Positions 44,943 to 52,740 of a stretch of 64,000 nucleotides of DNA are shown piece by piece. The number at the start of each line of letters is the position of its first letter. The stretch's first letter is position 1. Source of the DNA: Nocardiopsis sp. JB363 (GTDB lineage Bacteria > Actinomycetota > Actinomycetes > Streptosporangiales > Streptosporangiaceae); contig NZ_FRFF01000201.1 in NCBI RefSeq assembly GCF_900143625.1, positions 1-64,000 on the forward strand. The letters run 5' to 3'. The position numbers and the translations under genes are program-made. Below the pieces are notes generated by a model, which saw only the letters and a list, made by a program, of their open reading frames with translations, was not told where the DNA came from and ran no database searches.

Positions 44943-45188
44943 GGTTCTCTCCTGGATCAGGTGGGGGAGGTCGCCCTCCGGCAGCCGGGGTGAGGCCCCG
45001 CGTACTGTGAGCCTAGAGCCACTCGGCGTCCCTGTGGGGTCGCTGCACCGCCATGCGAATCCTGGTGATGAAGCTCACAGTGTAAAAGGTGGTTCTGGCC
45101 CTCACTCTGCGAGATCTCTCCCCAGGGCATCCCTTCAAAAGTGCACGTTGTGCACATCCACCCGCCGGCGTGCATCATCATTGTCGAG

Positions 45189-46334
45189 ATGGTCACGGTA
45201 GGACTGACATTCATAAGCGCGTTGGTGGGCTGGAGCGCCACCGCCGCGCTGACCGCCTATGCCCAACGCCGCCCCGGGATCGCCGCGATCGCATGGTTGA
45301 TCGCCGCGCTGGGTATCACGGTCGGACTCAGTGCCGCGGTGATCGGGGTGCTGTTCGACTTCGGCGGGCCCACCTTCAGGCTCTTCCACCTGGGTGTCAG
45401 CCTCATCGGCCCCGTCTACATGGCGTGGGGGGCCTTCGAGTACGCGGTCCGCGCGCCGAACGCCCGTTTCACCTCACGCCTGTTCCTCAGCGTCTTCACC
45501 ATCGTCCCCCTGGCGGTGCTGTCCATCGACCGCATCAGCGGTCGTCTCGGCTCCTCTTTCCCACCGCTGGCCGAACACTACGACCTGATCCCACGCGCGC
45601 TCGTGAACGGTGCGCAGGTCTTCGCCGTCGTCCTCCTCGTCACCGCGCTGGTCGTTGTCGCGCGGCGCGGCCTCCACGGCCCCGGGAGGACCGATCTGGT
45701 CGTCCTCGGGCTGCTCGTCCTGGCCACGCTCCTTTCCGCGATCGTCGGCCGCACGGGTCTGGAAGCCGTGGGTCCGCTGCTGATGCTCGGAGCCGTCTCC
45801 TCCCTCTGGGGCGCCGCGGCGTTGGCGGCCAAGCCCCGCCGCGACGTCTACGACGATGACGACTACTACGACGACGAGTACGACGACGTGGACGACGAAT
45901 TCGACGAACCGCAGGAGGAGCCCGTGCGCCGGAAGCGCCGCAACGCCGACCCCTACGACGACCTCTACGGAGGGGCCCCGGCCGCCGCATCGCCCAGCAG
46001 CAAACTGCGCGGTGTCATCACGATCTACACGCTCGCCGAGGGGCAGGGCGATGGCTTCGACCGGCTCGCCAACGCCGTCGTCGGCGAGGTCTCCGCCCGC
46101 GAACCCGACACCATGCTGTTCGCCTCGCACACGGTGCCCAGCGCGCCGTTGCAGCGCATCGTCTACGCGATCTACCGGGACGAGCTCGCGCAGGAGGAAC
46201 ACGAGCAGCAGCCGCACATGCTGGAGTTCGCCCGCCGCCTACCCGCGCACGTGGTCGCCACCAACGTGATCGAGCTCTCCCTCTCCGACGCGGCCGCCAA
46301 CGAGGGCCTCGCCGCCATGTTGATGCCTCGCTGA
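45189..46334 (+). CDS. Seven-helix membrane protein with C-terminal ABM-like domain
   Basis: The 381-residue protein has about seven transmembrane segments in residues 1-215. A linker made almost only of Asp, Tyr and Glu follows (DDDDYYDDEYDDVDDEFDE) with a basic KRRNADPYDD patch. The C-terminal domain of about 100 residues resembles antibiotic-biosynthesis monooxygenases (ITIYTLAEGQGDGFDRL, VYAIYRDELAQEEHEQQPHM, with the family Tyr/His pattern). A membrane protein fused to an ABM-like domain is unusual. A GTG at 45141 would extend it by 16 residues; the Met at 45189 is preferred because the first helix follows directly. Confidence 0.78.
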   Translation: MVTVGLTFISALVGWSATAALTAYAQRRPGIAAIAWLIAALGITVGLSAAVIGVLFDFGGPTFRLFHLGVSLIGPVYMAWGAFEYAVRAPNARFTSRLFLSVFTIVPLAVLSIDRISGRLGSSFPPLAEHYDLIPRALVNGAQVFAVVLLVTALVVVARRGLHGPGRTDLVVLGLLVLATLLSAIVGRTGLEAVGPLLMLGAVSSLWGAAALAAKPRRDVYDDDDYYDDEYDDVDDEFDEPQEEPVRRKRRNADPYDDLYGGAPAAASPSSKLRGVITIYTLAEGQGDGFDRLANAVVGEVSAREPDTMLFASHTVPSAPLQRIVYAIYRDELAQEEHEQQPHMLEFARRLPAHVVATNVIELSLSDAAANEGLAAMLMPR

Positions 46335-46656
46335 CCGACCCGCGTGAACCCTCGGCGTAACAGCGGTTTCGTCGCCGGCGCCCTTCGCCGAAACGGTCAG
46401 GGGCGCCCCGCTCGACACTCCCCGGACGCGTCCCGAACGTGCCCGTCGCCGCCCGCTGGACCTCTCGACCGCATATCGATGCCTCAGGACCGCAACCAAC
46501 CCGGGTCCCCCTGCGTCATATGCGGGGTGAAGTACCCTTCCCTACAGGTTTTTCATGACCGGTGCCCTTCGGGTGCCGATGGCGTGTGACCACGACCGGC
46601 CGGACGACCCAGCCGAGAGGCGCGCCGGATCGAAAGAAAGTGTGCTGGGGTTTCCG
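46335..46656. other. Intergenic region upstream of the LmeA-like gene
   Basis: I see no gene in these 322 bp. The stretch 46500-46560 is less GC-rich and probably holds the promoter of the gene at 46657; no specific operator is recognised. Confidence 0.45.
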
Positions 46657-47355
46657 ATGCGTAAGTTCCTTGTCGTCTTCCTGATCCTTCTCGCGGCGCT
46701 CGTGGTGGTAGCCGACATCGGGGCGCGATCCTTCGCGCAGAACACCCTCTCCGAACGTCTGGCCGAGCAGATGGAGATGTCCGAGGAGCCGGACGTGGCC
46801 ATCGAGGGCTGGGCGTTCCTGCCGCAGGTGCTGAGCGGTGACTACACCGAGGTCAACATCAACGCCGACAGCGCCACGATGAGCGATGTGACGGTCGAGC
46901 AGGTCGAGGCCACCGCCTCGAACGTCGAGGCGCCGCTGAGCGACCTCATGGACCAGCCCACCGTGGTCGCCGGCCAGGTCGACGGCTCCTTCGTGGTGCC
47001 CTACTCCTACTTCAATCCGTATCTGCCCGAGGGCATGACCATCAGCACCGAGGGCGACGTGCCCCGCATCAGTGGCGAGCTCGCCCTGCCGGAGCTGGGT
47101 CTGAGCACTTCGGTCTCCAGTGCCGGCGAGTTCACGGTCGACGGCGACGTCCTCTCCGTCACCCCCGAGAACATCGAGGTCGGCGACCTGCCGATCGACG
47201 TCGACGACCAGGTCGCCGGCATGCTCACCTTCAGCGCGCAGGTTCCCGAGCTTCCGCTCGGTCTGACCGTCACCGACGTGGAGGCCACCTCCAGCGGTCT
47301 GCTGATCACCGGTAACGGCTCGGACGTTCCGCTGATGGGCTCCGAGGTCGCCTGA
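46657..47355 (+). CDS. DUF2993/LmeA-like phospholipid-binding protein
   Basis: The 232-residue protein has an N-terminal uncleaved signal or anchor (FLVVFLILLAALVVVADIGA) followed by a beta-rich domain. Motifs such as PDVAIEGWAFLPQVLSGDYTE and SGELALPELGL match DUF2993. The mycobacterial member LmeA binds phosphoinositides and helps lipomannan maturation outside the membrane; whether that applies here is unknown. Its stop overlaps the start of the next gene, so they are co-translated. Confidence 0.85.
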   Translation: MRKFLVVFLILLAALVVVADIGARSFAQNTLSERLAEQMEMSEEPDVAIEGWAFLPQVLSGDYTEVNINADSATMSDVTVEQVEATASNVEAPLSDLMDQPTVVAGQVDGSFVVPYSYFNPYLPEGMTISTEGDVPRISGELALPELGLSTSVSSAGEFTVDGDVLSVTPENIEVGDLPIDVDDQVAGMLTFSAQVPELPLGLTVTDVEATSSGLLITGNGSDVPLMGSEVA

Positions 47356-47678
47356 TGGCCTCCGCGGTGAAGTCGCTCAGCGCCGAGGAGATCGGCGCCG
47401 AGTTGGGCACGAGGGCCACCCTCGTGCAGATCTCCAGTGCCTTCTGCCAGCCCTGCCGCGCCACCCGCCGCATCCTGGCGGACGTGGCGACCTTGGTGGA
47501 GGGCGTCGCCGACATCGAGGTCGACGCCGAGTCGCACCTGGACCTGGTGCGTCGGCTGGAGGTGCGGGGAACGCCCACCGTCTTCGTCCTGGACGCCTCC
47601 GGCCGGATCGTGCGGCGGGCCCAGGGGCAGCCCCGCAAGGCTGACGTGATCGCCGCGCTCGGACAGGTCATCTCTTAG
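47355..47678 (+). CDS. Thioredoxin-like protein
   Basis: The 107-residue thioredoxin fold has active site FCQPCRATRR (CxxC, residues 31-34) and the cis-Pro in GTPTVFVLDASG. The C-x-P-C pair is C-Q-P-C rather than the classic CGPC, so its redox potential may differ. No signal peptide is present, so it is cytosolic. The ATG shares its A with the preceding TGA. The sulfur genes that follow (leader, rhodanese, DUF1416) fit a thiol or sulfur theme. Confidence 0.88.
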   Translation: MASAVKSLSAEEIGAELGTRATLVQISSAFCQPCRATRRILADVATLVEGVADIEVDAESHLDLVRRLEVRGTPTVFVLDASGRIVRRAQGQPRKADVIAALGQVIS

Positions 47679-47807
47679 CGCCGAGCCCGAGTGGTTCTCT
47701 TCCATGAATGCTCTCCGAGACGCCGTTCTCATATTCCGGAACACCCTGAAAGCCCGTCCGGCCCGACGGAGCGGGCAATACGGCTTCCCTTGTGATCCAG
47801 GCCACCA

Positions 47808-47836
47808 GTGACAATCAGTGGTGCTGCCTGTAGCGT
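47808..47836 (+). promoter_or_regulatory. Promoter of the leader-sseA unit
   Basis: GTGACA (47808-47813) and TAGCGT (47831-47836) are spaced by 17 nt. Transcription would begin at about 47842-47844, that is at or within 2 nt of the leader GTG, predicting a leaderless mRNA. Confidence 0.6.
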
Positions 47837-47843
47837 CTAAGAC

Positions 47844-47930
47844 GTGACTTCCTTGACGAGCGCGTATCTGACGAAGCGACGGGCAGTTGATTTCTGCCGC
47901 GTCGCCGCCGCGCTCTGTCCATGTCCCTAG
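47844..47930 (+). CDS. Cys-containing leader peptide (cysteine attenuator)
   Basis: The 28-codon ORF starts with GTG and ends ...LTKRRAVDFCRVAAALCPCP, with Cys at 18, 25 and 27. LTKRRAVD..R.AA.LC is the signature of the actinobacterial leader peptides found ahead of sulfur-assimilation genes. In mycobacteria such a leaderless peptide upstream of the rhodanese gene mediates cysteine-responsive attenuation. A promoter places the mRNA 5' end at the GTG. The downstream rhodanese/DUF1416 operon would be turned up when Cys-tRNA is scarce and ribosomes pause at the terminal Cys codons. Confidence 0.85.
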   Translation: MTSLTSAYLTKRRAVDFCRVAAALCPCP

Positions 47931-48297
47931 GGCGGACGGGCCCTCGGCCCTCCCCACTTCGTGCGATCGGCTTCCTCGGATCTCCACGCACACAGGGATG
48001 AAGTTTCATGCGAGTCGAGTTCGACGGGCGTCCGTACGCCCCCGGCACAGAGCGCCACATCGACGACCGCACCCTCGTGAGCTCGGAGCGGCAGGCCGCG
48101 ACCACGTTCGCCCCCATTCCGCGTAGTGCCCTTCCCGCCTTCCACCCGGCCCCTCGCCGGGCGTAGCGGGATACCCAGAACACGTCCCCCCGCCAGGGGG
48201 AAGGCCACGACGACACCCCGGCTTCCGGCAGCAGGGCCCGGAAGCACGACGCATCCGACTCACACGCGACATCGCACAGAAACACAGGAGGTTCCCC
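47931..48297. other. Leader region between the leader peptide and sseA
   Basis: This 367-nt region has no supported gene. It contains GC-rich inverted repeats such as GGACGGGCCCTCGGCCCTCC near 47935 and ACGGGCGTCCGTACGCCC near 48023, which are candidates for alternative attenuator structures. I cannot decide the pairing by eye. Confidence 0.5.
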
Positions 48298-49143
48298 ATG
48301 AGCCGCTCCGACGTCCTCGTGGACGCCGACTGGGTGGAGGCTCACCTGGACGACGCCGACGTCGTTCTCGTCGAGGTGGACGAGGACACGTCCGCCTACG
48401 ACAAGGGCCACATCCGAGGCGCTGTCAAGATCGACTGGAAGACGGACCTCCAGGACCCGGTCCGCCACGACTTCGTGGACAAGACCGGCTTCGAGAACCT
48501 GCTGTCCGCCAAGGGCATCGGCAACGACGACCAGGTCATCCTGTACGGCGGTAACAACAACTGGTTCGCCGCCTACGCGTACTGGTACTTCAAGCTCTAC
48601 GGCCACGAGAACATCCGCCTGTTGGACGGTGGCCGCAAGAAGTGGGAGCTCGACTCCCGCGAGCTGGTCAAGGACGTCCCCGAGCGGGCCACCACCCAGT
48701 ACGAGGCCAAGGAGCAGGACACCTCGATCCGCGCCTTCCGTGACGAGGTCGTCGAGGCCATCGGCACCAAGGCACTGGTCGACGTCCGCTCGCCCGACGA
48801 GTTCACCGGCAAGCTGCTCGCCCCGGCACACCTCCCGCAGGAGGCGGCCCAGATCGGTGGGCACATCCCCACCGCGCGCAACATCCCGTGGGCCAAGACG
48901 GCCAACGAGGACGGCACCTTCAAGACCGCCGAGGAACTGCGCGAGCTCTACACCGAGGCCGGTGTGGACCTGGACAAGGACATCATCGCCTACTGCCGTA
49001 TCGGCGAGCGCTCCTCGCACAGCTGGTTCGCGCTCCGCGAGATCGTCGGCATCCCGAACGTCAAGAACTACGACGGTTCCTGGAGCGAGTACGGCTCCCT
49101 GGTCGGCGTTCCCGTCGAGGTGGGGGAGGCCGAGGCCAAGTGA
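48298..49143 (+). CDS. sseA: Thiosulfate sulfurtransferase (rhodanese)
   Basis: The 281-residue tandem rhodanese has an inactive N-terminal domain (VLVDADWVEAHL) and a catalytic C-terminal domain with DVRSPDEFTGK and the active-site Cys loop YCRIGERSSHSWF. Mycobacterial CysA2 is the close counterpart; such enzymes transfer sulfane sulfur from thiosulfate to cyanide or thiols. It is preceded by AGGAGG and by the Cys leader peptide. Its stop overlaps the start of the DUF1416 gene. Confidence 0.94.
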   Translation: MSRSDVLVDADWVEAHLDDADVVLVEVDEDTSAYDKGHIRGAVKIDWKTDLQDPVRHDFVDKTGFENLLSAKGIGNDDQVILYGGNNNWFAAYAYWYFKLYGHENIRLLDGGRKKWELDSRELVKDVPERATTQYEAKEQDTSIRAFRDEVVEAIGTKALVDVRSPDEFTGKLLAPAHLPQEAAQIGGHIPTARNIPWAKTANEDGTFKTAEELRELYTEAGVDLDKDIIAYCRIGERSSHSWFALREIVGIPNVKNYDGSWSEYGSLVGVPVEVGEAEAK

Positions 49144-49445
49144 GCGACAGCTGCGGAGCCCCTGAGGGCGGTGTCGCCCTGGCCGACGTCGACGCGGGAA
49201 GCCAGGCGGTCATCCAGGGCACGGTGACACGTGACGGGCAGCCGCTGCGCGGGGCCTACGCCCGTCTGTTGAACGAGTCCGACGACTTCGTCGGAGAGGT
49301 GGCCACCGGTGACGAGGGAACCTTCCGGTTCTTCGCCACCGATGGCGCTTGGAAGGTGCGGGTGTTGGCCTCGAAGGGCTTCACCGGCGAGTTCCCCGTC
49401 CAAGCGGAGGTCGGCAAGGTCGTGGACGTCCAGGTCCAGGCCTGA
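49140..49445 (+). CDS. DUF1416 protein, rhodanese partner
   Basis: The 101-residue protein has a Cys near the N-terminus (SDSCGAPEGG) and a beta-sandwich-like core (IQGTVTRDGQPLRGAYARLL, then GTFRFFATDGAWKVRVLASKG). DUF1416 genes almost always follow the CysA2/SseA-type rhodanese in actinobacteria. The GTG overlaps the sseA stop (GTGA), so translation is coupled. The Cys could accept persulfide, but this is inference. Confidence 0.9.
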   Translation: MSDSCGAPEGGVALADVDAGSQAVIQGTVTRDGQPLRGAYARLLNESDDFVGEVATGDEGTFRFFATDGAWKVRVLASKGFTGEFPVQAEVGKVVDVQVQA

Positions 49446-49465
49446 CCGACGATCGAACCACCGGT

Positions 49466-49504
49466 GCGCCGGTGCCGACGGAGCGATCCGTCCGGCACCG
49501 GCGC
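49466..49504. terminator. Bidirectional terminator after the DUF1416 gene
   Basis: A 17-bp stem with one bulged C and a GCGA loop (49466-49482 with 49487-49504) lies between the DUF1416 gene and the convergent membrane protein gene. Confidence 0.85.
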
Positions 49505-49521
49505 TTCGTCGTTTCCGGGGC

Positions 49522-49992
49522 TCAACGCTCCCGAGGGTGTGGCGGCTCCGCATCCGGCTCCTGGTGCCAACTGGCGAGATCCTGGTTGGTCGCCAGCGCC
49601 AGCCTCGCCCGGTCGAGCATCGCCTGACGGTAGAAGGGGAAGCAGACGGCGAAGGAGAACGCGGAGATCCCGAGCCACAGGAAGACGGAGAACCCATCCT
49701 GAATCATCGACCTGGCGAGCAGGATCAGGGAGTTGCCGAGGAGGAACAGGATCACGCCCGAGAAGTACCAAGGGTTCTCCCACCGGTGATTCAGTTCGGT
49801 GGCCACCCTGACGGTCAGATGAGCCGTCTCGGGGTCGGGCGCTGGTGTGCCATGGCGCAGGTACGGACGAACCCTGCGCCGTTCCGCGCCGATCGGTGTC
49901 TTGTGGGCGAGGGCGCGTTCGCTCCAGTCGGCGCGTCCCCTTCGGCGATTCCAGACATGGCCTCGTGTCATGCAGACCAGGGCGGCGACCAT
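49522..49992 (-). CDS. Predicted membrane protein, two to three helices
   Basis: The product has 156 residues. A hydrophobic start (VAALVC) is followed by an Arg-rich region and two clear transmembrane segments near residues 77-96 and 100-120 (WYFSGVILFLLGNSLILLA, then FSVFLWLGISAFSFAVCF). Codon use looks genuine. Upstream codons in frame encode more hydrophobic residues but contain no ATG, GTG or TTG before a stop, so the first helix may be truncated or the true start may be atypical. The family is not recognised. Confidence 0.65.
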   Translation of the reverse strand: MVAALVCMTRGHVWNRRRGRADWSERALAHKTPIGAERRRVRPYLRHGTPAPDPETAHLTVRVATELNHRWENPWYFSGVILFLLGNSLILLARSMIQDGFSVFLWLGISAFSFAVCFPFYRQAMLDRARLALATNQDLASWHQEPDAEPPHPRER

Positions 49993-50471
49993 GAGCAGAA
50001 GTGAGAACAGGGACAGCGTGAGCGTAGGACCGGAGATGGGGGACTCCCGGGCATCAGAGGGGCGTGTGACCTACACGGTGATTATGTCGGTTTCGTCGGC
50101 CGCACGGTCGAAAGCACACCTTCGGCGCCCGGCCGGCGCTTCGTCGTTTTCGAGGATCACACCGATCGGGCGCGAGATCGCCACCGCCGCCGCTGCGGGC
50201 ACTCTGGAGGGCGGAGCGACGCGCGGGTTGTCCACAGCCGAGGGATCGGTACTGGAAAGCGGGGGGCGGCCCTGCTTCACTGATGATCACGGCCACACCG
50301 CTCTAGGTCAGTGCGCGCTCCGTGTTCGACCGTAGGGCGTGGCCGGCCGTGGCAAGCACGAGGGTGTCGGTGCGCCGGTGCCCGAGCTTCGACCGCCCTG
50401 TGGCCGAAGCCCCCCATATGAACGATTCCCCGGCGGTCCCTCTCTACCGCCGGTGAGGAGGTGTTCCGACG
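49993..50471. other. Divergent intergenic region, 479 bp
   Basis: No gene is supported here. CCGGCGCTTCGTCGTTT at 50133-50149 repeats 49498-49514 exactly. The last 20 bases hold the GAGGAGG ribosome-binding site of the next gene. Confidence 0.5.
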
Positions 50472-52655
50472 GTGCCCAAAGCACGGTCGTCGGCGAACGT
50501 GACCCGAGGCGAGGCGGGACGCACCTATCTCGGATGGCGGCACAGGATCCTCCTGCCACCACCCGGCCCCGCTCCACGCCGCCCCGCGCCCTCGGACGCG
50601 CAGACGGTCTCCGAGGAGTGGATCGCCGGTCAGCGCGACAGCGAGGCGCAGACCAACCGTCCGCTCTACTTCGCGCTGGCCGGGCTCGTCCTGTTGGCCT
50701 TCCTCTGCCTGGCGCTGTGGCTGATGCGCGTGCTCCCCGGCAGCCTGGCCCTGGCCGGCGTGTTCGCCTGCGCGGCCATCGCGGCCCCGGTCGCCTTCGC
50801 TCTGATGCAGAGCCGCCAGGTCATCGCCGAACGCCTGGAGCGGGCGGAGGAACGGCTGTCGGCCGAACGCGCCGAGCGGGAACGGATCCTGCGTGAACAA
50901 CAACGCGAACACGCCACCCGGTACACCGAGTGGCAAGCGGCCTCCCGCGCCTATGAGGCCCAACCACGCTGGTACGGCATGACCGTGCCGGCCGGCACCT
51001 CCGCGGTGGTCGTGGTCGGCGGGGCCGACACCGGGTGGTCCGCACTGCTCACCACCGTCGGCGTCTCCCGGCTTCGGGAAGGCGGCGACCTCACAGTCGT
51101 CGACCTCACCGGGCGCGGGGTCGCCCATGAACTCGTCCGGCTCGCCCGTCGCTGCGCCGTGGAGCCACGCAGATGGGTGCTCCCCGCCGACCTGCCGCGG
51201 ATGACCCTGGGAACCAACCTGGACGCCGGTCAGCGCGCCCGCGTCCTCTCCGCCGTGGCCGCCGCCACGGGACGGGCCGAGGACGTCGACGCCGACGAGA
51301 CGCTGCTACTGCGCCTGTTGGAGGTGCTCGGACAGGACGTGGACATCGCCCGCCTCATCGGGGGGCTGCGCGCCCTGCTGACCCCGGCCGACGACGAGGC
51401 CCAGGACGACCCGGCCCTGGCCCTGCTCACCTCGGGCGAACGAACGAGAGTGCGGGAACGCTGCGCGGACGACCCCGAGATCCGTGAACGGGCCTGGGTC
51501 CTGGAACAGCGGCTCAGCCCGTTCGAGGCGGTCGGCACCCGCGCCGACGACGCCGCCTATGCCCAGGTCAAGATCATCTCCACCGACCGGGCGTCCGGGG
51601 TGCCGGCCGCCCGAGTGTACGGCACCTACGCGGTGGCGGCGCTCAGCGAGCTCCTGGAGACACGAGAGCCGGGTCCGGCCATCCCCGGCGGCAGAGCCCC
51701 TCGGGTACGCCCCGACCGGATCCGCACCGTGGTGGTCTGCGGCGCGGACATCCTCCCGGAGGAAGAGGTGGAGCAGGTCCTGACCGCGGCCGAGGACGGC
51801 GGTGTCGAGGTGATCCTGATGTTCCGCGAGGCGGTGCCCGCCGCGCTCCGCCACCTGTCCGACCCGGCCTGCCTACCAGTGGTGATGCGACAGCCCGACC
51901 GGGACGCGAGGGTCGCACGGGTGGTCGCCGAAGTGGGCGGTGGCTCCGTGGACGACCGGCGGGACCTGGAGATCCATCCACTCACCGAGGTGATCGGTGC
52001 GGCCGTCGGCGACTCCGTCACCGAACCCGACTGCGACGACGAGAGCGGGCCCGACGGGGAACTCCTCTTCCCGTCCCCGCACACCGAGTCCGGAGCGCTC
52101 ATTCGCAACGCGGCGGCCGCGATCTCCCCACTGGACCTGGTCAGACATGTGAGATCCGACACGGCCTGGGGGCGGGCCACCGCGCAGGCGGCGGCGATCG
52201 ACACCCCCATGGCGACGACGAAGGAAGAGGAGACCACGGCGCGGATCGGCGGCCTGGACGCGGAGTCGCTCCGGGAACTGCCACCCACCGCAGCCCTCGT
52301 CCTGACCTCAGGCGGCCCGGTCCTGACCGACACCAACCCGGGTATCCTCACCCTGTCCACAGCCACCCTCGCCACCGCCGAGGACCATCGGAACCCCGGT
52401 GCCGGTAGGGGCGTCGGCCAGGCCAGGATTCCCGAGGAACCGGGCCCGAAGACCGAAGTGACTCGGCGCCCCTCGGGCCGCGGATCGCGGACCGAACCGC
52501 CGGGTGACAGCGCGCGGATCGACGGACCGGAAGACGCGCTCGGGACCGGGGACACACCGGAGACAATCGAACCGATGACCGACGACAGGCCCGATCCGAC
52601 CAGGGTCCCGCCCAATCTCGGGCCGCCACCCGAGCGGTTGGACTGGCGAGTCTGA
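50472..52655 (+). CDS. Large membrane protein with degenerate P-loop (FtsK/TraG-like remnant?)
   Basis: The protein has 727 residues. The N-terminal 60 residues are Arg/Pro-rich. Two transmembrane helices span about 64-86 and 90-111, then a coiled coil rich in Glu, Arg and Gln at 112-160. A nucleotide-binding-like segment VVVGGADTGWSALL lies at about 181-194, where the Walker A Lys of GxxxxGKS is replaced by Trp. TVVDLTGRGVAHELVRLA follows, as in FtsK/TraG-like ATPases. A second beta-strand block, RTVVVCGADILPEEEVEQVL, lies near 415-435. The tail of about 150 residues is Pro/Glu/Asp-rich and probably disordered. A pseudo-ATPase is inferred. GAGGAGG precedes the GTG; murT follows 85 bp later. 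Confidence 0.75.
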   Translation: MPKARSSANVTRGEAGRTYLGWRHRILLPPPGPAPRRPAPSDAQTVSEEWIAGQRDSEAQTNRPLYFALAGLVLLAFLCLALWLMRVLPGSLALAGVFACAAIAAPVAFALMQSRQVIAERLERAEERLSAERAERERILREQQREHATRYTEWQAASRAYEAQPRWYGMTVPAGTSAVVVVGGADTGWSALLTTVGVSRLREGGDLTVVDLTGRGVAHELVRLARRCAVEPRRWVLPADLPRMTLGTNLDAGQRARVLSAVAAATGRAEDVDADETLLLRLLEVLGQDVDIARLIGGLRALLTPADDEAQDDPALALLTSGERTRVRERCADDPEIRERAWVLEQRLSPFEAVGTRADDAAYAQVKIISTDRASGVPAARVYGTYAVAALSELLETREPGPAIPGGRAPRVRPDRIRTVVVCGADILPEEEVEQVLTAAEDGGVEVILMFREAVPAALRHLSDPACLPVVMRQPDRDARVARVVAEVGGGSVDDRRDLEIHPLTEVIGAAVGDSVTEPDCDDESGPDGELLFPSPHTESGALIRNAAAAISPLDLVRHVRSDTAWGRATAQAAAIDTPMATTKEEETTARIGGLDAESLRELPPTAALVLTSGGPVLTDTNPGILTLSTATLATAEDHRNPGAGRGVGQARIPEEPGPKTEVTRRPSGRGSRTEPPGDSARIDGPEDALGTGDTPETIEPMTDDRPDPTRVPPNLGPPPERLDWRV

Positions 52656-52740
52656 ACACAGGTGGACAATAGTCTTGGCCGACACATCGCCCGCGGCCGG
52701 AGCGTGTGCACGCGGGTGATCCAGCGATCGTGGAGATTTG

